DNA of 64,000 bases, from assembly GCA_023374025.1 (NCBI GenBank), contig SIJG01000013.1, forward strand, positions 836,846 through 900,845. The letters run 5' to 3'. The notes under the pieces were generated by a model. That model had not been told where the DNA came from and did not search any database. It saw only the letters and a list, made by a program, of their open reading frames with translations. Made by a program: the position numbers and the translations under genes. Below, piece by piece: positions 46,297-59,400 of this stretch. The first letter of the stretch is position 1; every line of letters starts with the position of its first letter. Source of the DNA: Heterodera schachtii (taxonomy: Eukaryota > Nematoda > Chromadorea > Rhabditida > Heteroderidae).

Positions 46297-47321
46297 ATGG
46301 AGAAACAACAGCAGCAGCAGCAAAAAAGTGACCAAAAGGAGAAAAGTGATCAGCCGAAAAGTGATCAGCCGAAAAGTGATCAGCCAAAAAGTGATCAGAA
46401 GGTGAAAAAGGTCGCTGTTGTGCGGCCGCGCGTCGTTCGGAAGGGAAACGGTGGGCGTTTTGGTAATTACAAATCACAGTAACTTTTGCGATATTTTATA
46501 TCAAATTTATTTTCAAATTGGGTTGGCCGTAATGGCGGGATTCCGACTGTGATTGAGTGGCACCAAAATTCGGCATTTTCTATTCAATTAAGCTTTTCCT
46601 TTTTTTGTGTGTGAAATTTACCGCAAATGAACAGAGAACAGATTTAAAATTTGAAAATTCAAATGCCTTTTTGTTTTTTGTTTTGAGTGACACTTATTCA
46701 TGACTTACTGTCACTTTCAAATTGACCCCTCCCCCCCTATTAGTCCCAAATTTTTCTATTATTAACAATTAATAAATTGCCAGAAATGCCGCTAGCTGAG
46801 TCTATGGAACTCGACTCCTCAACTGACGACGACGGCGCGCCACACTGGCCGGTGATTTTGATTTAAAAAAAAATTCAAAATGTGACAGAAGAAAGGCACG
46901 CGTCAGCCAATCATTGGCCACCATGCGTGCCGAAATCCATAGATTGGCTCATAAAATATTTTTTAAGACAAAAAGATCTGAAAATATTGGAATTTTCTTA
47001 AAATTGCTCTAATAAAACGGCCCCATTTTAAAGCTATTTTTTTAGAATCAATTAAGGCATTTTGAGAATATTTTGCGATTTGTAAGCATTTAAATAATTA
47101 TTCTAAATTCAGCACGATTGTCGGAAGTTGAGGGTCGTCTGTCCAAATTGGAGCACACAATGGTCCAAATGCTCACCGAGCAGAAGCATATGATGGAGAA
47201 ATTGCTTAAGGTGGAAAATGTTGATTAATATCATAATTAATTACGCAAAAATGAATTAATAATTAATTCCGAAATGTCCTAATTAATTTTAAATTTTCAG
47301 ATGGTGGCGGACAAGCAGTAA
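46297..47321 (+). CDS. Small Gln-rich, KSDQP-repeat coiled-coil protein
   Basis: Not recognised. Exon 1 (46297-46462) starts at a true ATG: M-E-K, six Gln, then four K-S-D-Q(-P) repeats encoded by a 15-bp tandem repeat, then a basic stretch (R-P-R-V-V-R-K-G-N). Exon 3 (47113-47210) joins in phase and encodes a heptad-like helix: L-S-E-V-E-G-R-L-S-K-L-E-H-T, then M-L-T-E-Q-K-H-M-M-E-K-L-L-K. Exon 4 (47301-47321) encodes M-V-A-D-K-Q-stop. The product is about 95 residues. An exon-like segment at 46784-46851 (M-P-L-A-E-S-M-E-L-D-S-S-T-D-D-D) has good splice sites but breaks the phase into exon 3; it may be an alternative first exon. AATAAA occurs near 47571. Confidence 0.6.
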
Positions 47322-47762
47322 AAGAATATGCCGTGCCGTTAATGAACAAAATTCATTAATATGCTTAATTCTTACTTAATTTTAATCATATTTTTCATTT
47401 TTTTAAACCGATAAAATATAAAAGCATAAATGGCAAAACCATTAAAAATTAAATTTTTAAATTTAAGCAAAATCATTAAAATAGCCAAATGGCTTTGGGA
47501 CTGAACCGTCCACTGACTAAAAGCATGAAATTGCGACAAAATACATATGAATCGATTCCGCACGGTCTGTTAATAAAGAATCCGAAAGATTTTTTGGATA
47601 AAAAAGAAATTGACAAAAGTTATGGGTCCTCAAAAATCTCAAAAAATGACTTTGATTAAAAAAAATTAATTTAGGTGAGCCAAAAAAACGTAAAACACTT
47701 CAGGTTTTTGAAAGCATGCGAAGACGGAGCAAGTAGTGGGGCGAGACGTAGGGCGGAGGAAG
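47322..47762. other. Intergenic spacer
   Basis: AT-rich. An acceptor-like CACTTCAG at 47701 is followed by GC-richer sequence up to the foldback element, which looks like the 5' part of an interrupted exon of the next gene. Confidence 0.35.
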
Positions 47763-47771
47763 ACGTCTGAC

Positions 47772-48139
47772 CGTGCTGGGACGTTTCGTAAAATCCGCCA
47801 TTTTTGCAATTTTTTCGACAAAAAATGCTATAACTTTGCTTAAAACCAACCAAATTTTACATTCTTGATAATTCGATAGTACAGCTTTTTCTCTATTAGC
47901 CTGCAAAATTTCAAACAAAATTATCATTTAAACTAAGTTATGGCAGAAATAGTACTTATTTTCATACAACTTTTTCCAAAGTTGACCAAATTTTTTTAAA
48001 TTTGGCATGCTAATAGAGAGAAAGCTTGGCTATCGAATGATACCAAGAATGTAAAATTTGGTTGATTTTAAGCAAAGTTATAGCATTTTTTGTCGGAAAA
48101 ATTGCAAAAATGGCGGATTTTACGAAACGACCTAGCACC
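47772..48139. mobile_element. 368-bp foldback element, 9-bp target duplication
   Basis: ACGTCTGAC flanks both ends (47763-47771 and 48140-48148). Left end CGTGCTGGGACGTTTCG, inverted right end GGTGCTAGGTCGTTTCG, close to the GGTGCTACGAC end of the Mutator-like element at 15993. Arms share TAAAATCCGCCATTTTTGCA and GCTATAACTTTGCTTAAAA; the inner part has CTATTAGCCTGCAAAAT and its inverse. Both flanks are GC-rich and look like one coding exon. Confidence 0.85.
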
Positions 48140-48148
48140 ACGTCTGAC

Positions 48149-49536
48149 GAGCGGCCCCCGCCAATCAGTCAACCGCCTGCGGATCACGCGCGGACTTCCG
48201 TTGTTGTATTACCGCCACCCATCGATGAGTTGGAGGAACGGTTGGCCGCGTTGCGCGGAGTCCGCGTGGAAATGGTACGAAAGCCGCGACTGGTGAGAAC
48301 GGCACACATTCTGCTGACATTCACATTTTTGACTATAGCCGACATTTTCTTGAAATTTTAATCGCGTCAAAGTCGAGACTCTCGATTTTGCCTTACCAAA
48401 ACTTAAATTCAGTCGTTTGCTTTTTTCAGATGGTGATCAACGACAGCGATATGAGAACAGCGGTGATGTGCCGTTGAGTGACGAGGCGGCACAACTGCTC
48501 CGACTGGTCCTTCCAGGGCAATCGTCAATGTTATGGGACTGGTAAATCAGTCCTGTCGATTGGGATGGCAAAAAATGAATTAATTTTTTTTTTTGAAATT
48601 TTAAAAATAATTTGATGGATATAATTTATTTTGATAATTATCTGATAAAAAAATATTTAATTTGGAAAATAAAAAAATAAATTAAAATAGTGGGATTCGA
48701 ACTTTTGGGGGAAAAGTAAAGCCAAAGGCATAACCACTGCACCATCACCGCTCACATTGCTTTCCCTTTCTTTGCATATTATATAGAGAAGGAAAAAAGG
48801 AAAAGCCGCATAACTCAGCGCACATGTTCATTCAGCAAAAACGGTTAAAAATTCAAATAACAAACCGGGGTCAATCTACCCACCCATCAAGTTTCATTCC
48901 GAAACTCCACATTCACTTGGGGGCCTCTCCTTTGTCAGGTTGAACTCGGCTACGCTCAAAATTTGGCAACAAATTACGACAGGAGTTCCCAAAAGTAGCC
49001 AACAATGGTCGACGATCAGTGCTCATTGGACAGTGAATGTCCTTCGTCGGTGTTGCAAAATGTGAGTCGTCTCAATGAATGTGATTGAAAATGATCGTCG
49101 AGACTGAAAATCTTGGCCAAGAAGCGTACCGGCCGAGTGCCAAAACCATCACCACCACTAGTGACTGAGGAGATCGTTTTAGGTCATCTCGGATGCCCTT
49201 CGCGCGCCTTCCCCGTCCAACAGAACGGTGTCCGATGGCGGCCAATTGTACCCGAACTTTGCCGAGTGCGTGCGAAAGGTCGCGCGGCATTTCCTCGATT
49301 TTTGTTTACTTTCGATACAAAATTAAAAAAGACAATCGATCCATTTTGATAAATTTCAGACAGTTGAAGACGCACAAGCAGCCGAAAGGGAAGCGATGAA
49401 ATTCATTAGAAAATATGAGCAGCAAAACGGTGGAGGAGGAGAAGGACAACAACAATCGACAAAGTCCGACCAAAGGGGGATGACCGCCGGTCACTCTCCA
49501 ATCGGCGGTGATCAGAGAGGCTCTAGAACCAAATAA
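48149..49536 (+). CDS. Unrecognised multi-exon gene, interrupted near its 5' end
   Basis: Coding segments: 48149 to 48274 or 48292 (E-R-P-P-P-I-S-Q-P-P, then I-D-E-L-E-E-R-L-A-A-L-R-G-V), 48430-48541 (E-N-S-G-D-V-P-L-S-D-E-A-A-Q-L-L), a segment near 48940-49062, 49183-49278 (V-I-S-D-A-L-R-A-P-S-P-S) and 49360-49536 (E-D-A-Q-A-A-E-R-E-A-M-K-F-I-R-K-Y-E, ending S-R-T-K-stop). The last two join in phase 0 through K|GTCGCG. A start at about 49004 (M-V-D-D-Q-C-S-L-D-S-E-C) joins them in phase and would give a compact 3' gene on its own. Joins among the earlier segments are not resolved. L-E-E-R-L-A-A-L-R-G helices occur in several trafficking proteins, which is too little for a name. Confidence 0.45.
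48689..48757 (-). other. Degenerate tRNA-like sequence (A and B boxes)
   Basis: On the minus strand, TGGTGCAGTGGTTA (A-box-like) is followed 26 bases later by AGTTCGAATCCCACT (B-box-like), the internal promoter pair of a tRNA gene. The anticodon arm and T stem do not fold properly, so this is a tRNA pseudogene or the head of a tRNA-derived SINE. It lies in an intron-like gap of the neighbouring gene. Confidence 0.5.
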
Positions 49537-50072
49537 AACTGATCGGAGAAATGAAAGAACGGAAGTTTGCAGTTTGGTGGTCAAACGGACATTTCTTATG
49601 TATTTTCTCCCGTGAACACAACAATTTAATTGATAAATCACAATAATATTGTTAAATTAATTTAATTTCCACTTAATCATCCACTTGGACGAATAAAATA
49701 ATGCCTATTAGTTAGAGCAAATATTTGCCACATTTATACGGGCCTAAAAGGCACTTAAAAGCTAGAGAAAGGCAGCAAAAATTCAGTATACAAAAAAGCA
49801 AGTGTGCGAATGTTTTGAATTTCAGAAATATTCTGATTTGGATGGTCCAAATCTGACAAATAAACATTTTAAATCCGAATCCTGGGTGAGTTTATACATA
49901 AAAGACAATGCATTTACATGTAGCGATATAATGGAATATACAATACAATGGAAATACAGCAGAGAAATACATATTATGCTTTACATATCGTTTCATCGCA
50001 TTGACTGTTTTATTGGCATCCGCATCATTCTTCATTCCACTCGTCCTCTGCTTAAGTCTGCATGATGGCACT
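49537..50072. other. Convergent 3' spacer
   Basis: AT-rich DNA between two gene ends; AATAAA overlaps the stop codon at 49532. No further gene is seen. Confidence 0.4.
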
Positions 50073-51300
50073 TCAGTTCTTCTGCTGCTGGCGATGAATG
50101 ACGACTTTGGCACATTCCGTGGCGACATCTTTGTGCAATTTCTGATCGGCTGCGGCGACTGAAGCATTCACGGGCCGGTTTTTCAGCAACGAATTGTTGA
50201 AGAAAATCTCGAAGACGAACGAACACACCATGACGATGCTGAACACCTGAAAAACCAGCAATTGAAATGCCGAATCAAATGGCAAAACTCACCAGAGTGA
50301 CCAACGGCACATTTGTGTCATCCGCACGGAAGTTGATGCAAGACCAAGAAGGCGTCCAATAAAGCAGCAAACACGACGAGAACCAAGCAGAGGCACTCCA
50401 GCAGAAGACAGAATAGAAGGCCGTGCAACAGTCGTAGAACTTAAAATGAAAAACAAATTAGTAACCGACATAATGGCAAATTTTGGACAACATGCAACTC
50501 GACAAAAAAAAACGGATCACAATTTGATCAAAAAATCGATCAGATTTGAACTGAAAAGCAATTTGGTCGTGAAAAATCAAAAACTGATCACAATTTGATC
50601 AAAAAATCCATCGGATTTCGACTGAAAAGCAATTTTGTCGGGCTGAAGTGCTGTGGCCACCCATCCGTCGCACTCACTTCATATTCTGCCGTAGAGCGCG
50701 CCATTCTGAACAAGCCGACGCCAAGAGTGAACAGCGAGCACATTGCGATGAGCAGTTGGCCGGAAAAAAGGTCCATAACGTAGTCGAGCACATTTCTGTC
50801 TTTCTCAGTCCAGAAAAAAGGCGAGAGCTGAAAAACAAAATGGGATTATTTTATTGTATTTGTTGTGATAGGCTTTTCTCACGGTTATCGGAATGCAGTG
50901 GCGTCCAGCGGGGGGCAATTTCTCGGCCAATTCGTCCATGAATTTCTGTTGCTGTTCCTCGATTGGTTGGCCATTGGTGCTGCTCATGAACAGTTGGTTG
51001 TGCCACTTGCGCTCGTCGAACACAGCGCCGAATTCGCCCGTCTTTGAGTCCTTTCCGATGAACGTGAAGCGTTTGCAATGGCAACCTGAGATGTCATGGA
51101 GGAAGGCCTGAAAAGCATGGAATCAGCAATTAAAATTGAAATGAGAATTGGCAAAATAAAAAGCAGCAGCACCTTTGGAGAGACAAATGTGCCGCAGAAT
51201 TGGTGAAGTGAAAGGAGTTGCCAGACGAAGGCCAAACTGAGCACAATTTGCAGCAGTTGAAGTAGACGATCTTCCGCATAATAGAGAATTAAAAATTGAC
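50073..51300 (-). CDS. Four-helix membrane protein (MARVEL/tetraspan-like topology)
   Basis: Not assigned to a family. Minus-strand exons: about 51300-51173, 51107-50883, 50827-50678, 50439-50293, 50246-50073 (TGA), all phase 0. Hydrophobic segments: L-L-Q-L-L-Q-I-V-L-S-L-A-F-V-W; L-L-I-A-M-C-S-L-F-T-L-G-V-G-L-F; Y-D-C-C-T-A-F-Y-S-V-F-C-W with S-S-C-L-L-L-Y-W; and V-T-L-V-F-S-I-V-M-V-C-S-F-V-F. A large polar, Cys-containing loop (H-D-I-S-G-C-H-C-K-R-F) lies between helices 1 and 2, and a short cytosolic-looking tail (V-V-I-H-R-Q-Q-Q-K-N) follows helix 4. This layout resembles synaptophysin/synaptogyrin-type MARVEL proteins. The start is uncertain: the hydrophobic frame has no ATG, while the ATG at 51279 is in another frame. 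A minus-strand TATA box lies at 51346-51338. Confidence 0.55.
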
Positions 51301-51337
51301 GGGCGCAATGAATGAGAGAAAATTTTGCAATACTCGC

Positions 51338-51394
51338 CTTTATATAGACAAGCAAAAAAATTTATAAATTAAGGGAAAAAAAGTTGTATAAAAG
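51338..51394. promoter_or_regulatory. Divergent TATA boxes
   Basis: TATATAAAG on the minus strand (51346-51338) faces the membrane-protein gene; TATAAAAG on the plus strand (51387-51394) faces the ubiquitin-phosphatase gene. They lie 40 bases apart, back to back, and suggest a short shared promoter. Initiation sites are not visible. Confidence 0.5.
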
Positions 51395-53943
<2,549 letters not shown>

Positions 53944-54171
53944 GGACGACGAGACGGACGGAGACAGAACGCGCACACACACACACACACTAACTACACA
54001 CAGAAGGATGGCGGAACTGCCCGAAGAACGATGCGTGTGGAGAAATCGGATCGTCTGACCCCCATTGTTGTATTGTATTGTAAACCCCCATTTCACATGA
54101 TCAATCCCCCAAAAACTGTTGTCATTTCAATCATTTGCATGTTTGAATGTATGTATATGTATGTGTGTGTG

Positions 54172-54177
54172 AATAAA
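54172..54177 (+). terminator. Polyadenylation signal of the ubiquitin-phosphatase gene
   Basis: AATAAA, 229 bases after the stop codon, preceded by a CA repeat (about 53976-53990) and TG-rich sequence. It marks the likely 3' end of the transcript. Confidence 0.7.
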
Positions 54178-54420
54178 CATTGTAAGCAAAAAAAAATTTC
54201 GCTAGGCAAAATTCGTTTTTTCAATGTGTAGAAAGAAAACTTTAGGAAAAATTTTGGTGACTTTTTTCAAATCAGATTCGGATTATGTAGGAATTTTGGA
54301 TTCTCCGACCCCAAATAGCGAAAATTTGAGCCTGGAATCATGTAACATTATCAGTAGAATAGGGGCCGGGTTTTTTAACCAAAAAAATGAAATTGAAGCC
54401 GAATATGTAGCGAAAATTTG

Positions 54421-54769
54421 GGTAATTCTGTAGTTTGTCCCCCCCCCCCCTTTTGGAAAAAAATTTTCAAAAATTATTTTGCCCTAAAACAAGTTTCCAG
54501 GGGTTTTTGGGGTCGCTGAGCCCGAATCCGGCTACCGATTTTGCAATACAAGATCATTTAAGTCATTTTTAGACCTAAAATGCGAAATTCGAAAATTTGA
54601 TTTTTCGACTTTTTGTTCGAAACCGGGTCCGGGATTCGACATTGGCCGAAATGGATGCCGGATTCGTGTTCAGCGACCCCAAAAACCCCTGGAAACTTGT
54701 TTTTAGGGCAAAAAATTTTTGAAATTTTTTTTTTCCAAAAAGGGGGGGGGGACAAACTACAGAATTACC
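54421..54769. mobile_element. 349-bp foldback element, 8-bp target duplication
   Basis: Ends GGTAATTCTGTAGTTTGTCC and its inverse, with AAAATTTG outside both (54413-54420 and 54770-54777). Arms include a C10 / G9 pair, TTTTGCCCTAAAACAAGTTT and CCAGGGGTTTTTGGGGTCGC. Interior words (CGGGTCCGGGATTCGA) match the element at 37492-37931. Confidence 0.85.
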
Positions 54770-54777
54770 AAAATTTG

Positions 54778-55204
54778 AGTCTGGGAGCGCTGATGAATTT
54801 TGTCCTCTCCCCTCCCTATTTTAAACCGTCCATTTTGACCCACGAAGTTCGAATAAGCGGACAGTTCCGACTTTTACTTGATTCTTCAAAATTAATACAC
54901 AAAGAATGACCATCATTCGCTTAATTATGCATTTGAACAAATAGTTGAAACAATGGCTTTTTTATTTAGTGAAAAAAATAAGTAAAAGGACCAATAATGT
55001 TGTTTATTTTACAATTACCCGGGGGGCACAACAGTGATTGGTTGGTCATGGGCTGAATTATACAAATTGCTATAAAGGTAAAAAAAACAAATAAACATGG
55101 GGAGTATATATGACGACTTGGGGGAGGGGATGAGAAAAATAGGATCGAGAATAAACACAATTCGTCACTAATACATATATTTAATATTAAACGCAATCAC
55201 ACTT
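54778..55204. other. Spacer and NOT1 3' flank
   Basis: AT-rich, no gene. The minus-strand NOT1 fragment ends at 55205, so this holds its 3' untranslated region. Confidence 0.4.
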
Positions 55205-56194
55205 TTAAATTCCGTTCGAGTGATGGCTTTCCGGCCCGCTTACACTGCAGGAATTTGCAACACTGAGGAACAAACTGAAAAAATGGGATGAATTTGTGAG
55301 ACCAAATAAAGCGCCAAACAAATAAATAAATGCTCACTCACCGTTCAATTTCGGTGGCACAATAAACAAATTCGTGCTTCCAAAAGCCGTAGCGCTGGTT
55401 ACGGATCAGCTCAATGAATGTGATCAACAAACCCCACGGATGAGGACGGAGAGCAACCAAACGCTCAAAGAGAATACTGTGGAAAAAATACAAAAATTAA
55501 TTACGACCGGCATGGTAAAAAGCTACTTTCTATATTGTTTTAAAAGAGAAAAAGTTATCGACCTACAGGGACGTAAAATATTGAAGAGGGACTTATTGTG
55601 AGACATTGAAATCACAAATTTAAATGCGGGACTGTGAGGTAACTTTTAGGTCTTATAAACCCACATTTTACCGAGTTATCTGCTCCTGAATGTGTTTAGA
55701 ATTGGCACCTAAGAACAGGTAGAGCAGTGTACAACTGAAGTAATGCGTATGCGAATTCGGGTAACGCAACTGATTGGCGATGGCATTGAACAGCAAATAG
55801 CGACCTGAAAAATGACAATTAGTACTAATTAGCTAAACATTTTAATAATTTTGCCAAAAAATCCTAAGAAAGCCTTTTAGTAATTACTGTAATAATGAGC
55901 CAAAAAATTGCCTTCGTTGCACAATGAAACGGCCAAATTTTGGAAAATGTCCATGAACGGGCTGTGTGCAATTGTCTCCATGGAGACGCGCTGTCCCTTG
56001 CCATGGATGGAGTCAATAGCACGCACACCGACGTACATCACCACCGCATTGACGACACTGATTGCATATTTGGTGGTTGTGGCGGTGAACGATGAAACAC
56101 CGCCGCCTCCGTTGTTGTTGCTGTTGTTTGGCGGCGACTGATGCGATGCCGACGAAGAGGAGGACGAGGATGGCACGTCCTGTTGCTGTGACTT
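55205..56194 (-). CDS. NOT1: CCR4-NOT scaffold NOT1, C-terminal exons only
   Basis: NOT1 is the scaffold of the CCR4-NOT deadenylase; its C-terminal domain binds NOT2/NOT3. Minus-strand exons: 56194-55912, 55804-55672, 55476-55342, 55274-55205 (TAA). Near-exact family segments: [74 protein letters not shown]. Intron 1 begins GC (GAAG|GCAATT), a GC-AG intron. A Ser/Gln/Asn/Gly-rich stretch (about 56190-56060) precedes the conserved part and seems specific to this lineage. About 2,000 upstream residues expected in NOT1 are absent; the glycosyltransferase gene begins only 257 bases away on the same strand. The piece is therefore a detached C-terminus. Confidence 0.88.
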
Positions 56195-56450
56195 CTGCGA
56201 TTGGTTGGTGTTGTTGTTGATGTGCGGCGGGGGGTGGGACAATATAAAAATAATAAAATAAGACAATTCTGATCTTGTCATATTGCCACTTACTACATGA
56301 CAACCAGCTATATTGCCTTTGAAAATTCATATACAACTATAACTTTAGATTTTCCAATCATTACAGCATATAAAATTTGGCTTATGTGTTATCAATTATC
56401 ATTAACTTAAAATAAAATCTTTTGGTTTGGAATTCGGAAGAAAATTAGGA

Positions 56451-59400
56451 TTAAATTTTGCAAGACAATTTCTTCAAATAGTCAAAATATTCTCCAAATT
56501 GGTCTTGATTGGCGGCATTGAACATCGCAAACACGGTTGGCACGCCACCAACGCATTCGTACTGAAAAAATGAGGGAAAATATGGAACAAAAACCAATAA
56601 TTGACAAAATTAATTAAAAATAAAAAAGCATGATGAAAAAAAGAATTACGGCATAATTATTTAATCTATTTGAAAATATTATTTAATAAATTTTGCTTTT
56701 CGTTCGGTCCAAATAAAGTGCTTCTGCTGGTCGGACTTTGTCACATTGGCCAACTCGGCCAAAATGCCCGAGTACAGTACATCCTCCAGGAAAAAGCCGT
56801 TAGTTTTCGGACTTTGTGCCAAGACAGCTTTGACAGTGTCGGTGTTGGTCAAATAAATGTTGCCAAGCGCAAATGGGGGGAACAATTCACCAGGGAAATC
56901 TTCCCTCGAAATGTACCTGCAAATAAATTTGGGGCTGAAGAAGCCACTCGACACTTGGCCATTTCGCCCCGGGCACTGGACCATTTGGCCACGGACAATT
57001 GGCAACAGACAATTGGTCCGTTCATAATTGGGTATTTTTAATAATGGTTTAAAAAATGAAAAATAGAATCGAAAAACGTGAATTTGACTGACCATTTGCT
57101 GTCACTGTTCCGAAATGGCTTTCGACTGCCGCCCATATGTCCGAAAAAAATCAGCGGATGATTATCGGCAATTTGGCGGAATTTTTTGTTTATCCAATAG
57201 TCCATCCTGCGCAGATGGACCACCGTGTCGTCGTCCACCTTCGCCACCCATTCGGCACCGGCACAGTGCCGTTGTTGCCATGTCAGGGCACCGAACCACT
57301 GCAAAAATGTTTATAAGGATATGTAAATCCAACATATTAAATTTGTCAAAGAATTGTCAAAACAAACGCTTTTTTTCTCCGTTTCTAACCCTTGAAAACA
57401 AATTAATTATTATTATCAATTAATGAATTAATTAATTAATTGTCATTTGCTGATCACTTTGAGATGTAAGTGGGCATAAAGGTCGACAAAACCGTGCAAA
57501 AACACAATGTCGCCATGCTTTTTCTGCTCCTCTTCTAATTTGTGTTTCACATCTGCTGCTTCTCCTCCCGATGGGTCGGCGATAAAAAATCGTTGTATTT
57601 CGCCCGGGGCCTAATTAAATCCAAAATTATATTTATCCAATCAATAAAAAACAATTAATGTCCTTTTGTTCAAATTTTAAATTCAAATGAGTGCAGCCCG
57701 TCCTTTTTCGTTATATTCTTTAATTATCCTCTAATTTAGTTTTTAAGTGAATATTTCAATTATTTTTTCTCACTATTAATTATTCGACATTTCTCATTAA
57801 TTGAATTCATTAAAATTCAATTTGATTAAACCCAAATAAATAATTTAGCACTACGTCTTTCATCAACAAATTGTTGAAGCCAACTTAATTACTGCTTTAA
57901 ATTGTTTTTCGCCAATAAATTATTAATAAATTCAATTAAATTGTTCTCTACCGCTTCTTTCATCCATGTCTCTCTCGCGCCCGTTCGCCTTTCAAATGAG
58001 GTTCTGCCCGACATTGCCAACATGATCAGCTTGGTGCCAGCCGCACATGCGTTTCCAATTTCCATCGAACAGTTCATGCGAATGTTTTTGAAGCGAATTG
58101 CGAATTTCTAAAAAGTACGCTAAAGCATTTCTAGAAAAGACCAAAACTGTAAACGAGTCAAAAATATTAAAATTAGACGCAATTAATCAGAAAAATGATA
58201 ATTTTTAACCTAAAATAGTAAAAATGGCATTTTTGGACAAAAGTTGTTAACAAATTTATTATTTTTCCGTTTTTGCCATTTTTATATAAAAAAGTAACCA
58301 CCTCAGTTGGAACAAATGCAGTTTTGTTGGCAATCTGCTTCACACGCGGGTCAGCCAGAAGCTGCATTTTGCCTTGGACCTGTAAACAATTCAAAATTGA
58401 CACAAAAAACATGTCCAAAAGTCCCGTGACTTTCGATAATTTCATGGATATTCTGCAATTAGTCTTCGACACCCAAAAGGCTGTTCTCGCCCATTGGCTT
58501 CACCTTGATCCAACTGATAGCCCCCAATGGCATTTTGACTTCGGTTGGACAAATAAATTCTCCAAATTGTGTGCCATTCAATTTGAGCATAATAGAACAG
58601 TGCTCGTTAAGCATGATGTCCAAATTGAGCAGGTAACTGCCTGGGGGCAGCCGTACGCCTTTGCGTTGCATCGACTTTGACTGAAAACATAAACATTCAA
58701 ATGTTGCTAATTTAATAACTTCATTATTACCCCGGGGAATGCCACTTCAAAATCACTGTCTGTGCCAATTTTGATGCTCACCTCAGTTTGTGTTGAACCA
58801 TCTAAATATAATTTGTCAAAATTCATAAATTAATAAAATAATGCCAATGTTTCATTTACCACTTTTGGCATTCAAAAGTTCCACCAAAATGCTTTTAAAG
58901 TTGGCATCCGTCAATGCTTTTATGCTGATCATTTGCTGCTGATTCCCGCTGTTGGCGAATTTGATCGGAAAAATTTGGTCGGTGTATTTTGGAAACAACG
59001 GAATTGAATCCAAAGATTGGAAAAACTAAAAGAAATCATCAAACATTGGAATATTGGGTAAATATTAGCCATTCTCAAAAAAATTAAAACAAACAGCAGA
59101 ATTAATGGTACCGAAATTTTAGTTGAAAACATTTTTAGTTAATTTTTATTAATTAGTTATCCATGCTAAATCCATTTTTAAATATCATTTGCAAAATTAT
59201 TTACTCATTCTTTGACAATTAAAATTATTCCATGCTTCGTCTACTAATTACCCATTCTTTTGTTAATTAATTCATTCTCATGCTTTGTTTAATTAATCAT
59301 ATTTCATTAAAACTTATACTTAGTCCACTAACAATGCTTATTAATTACGCTATGCTTATTAGTTCGTTCAATAATTACCCAAGCTTCCATGGCACAGTTG

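Noticed and set aside
58446..58503. Stop of a separate galectin-like protein (ending L-L-G-V-E-D) 12 bases before an ATG of the glycosyltransferase
   Set aside because: A donor at ATCAAG|GTGAAG and acceptor TTTACAG|GTC join in phase and complete the galectin strand V-Q-G-K-M-Q-L. Two genes with no space between them are less likely.
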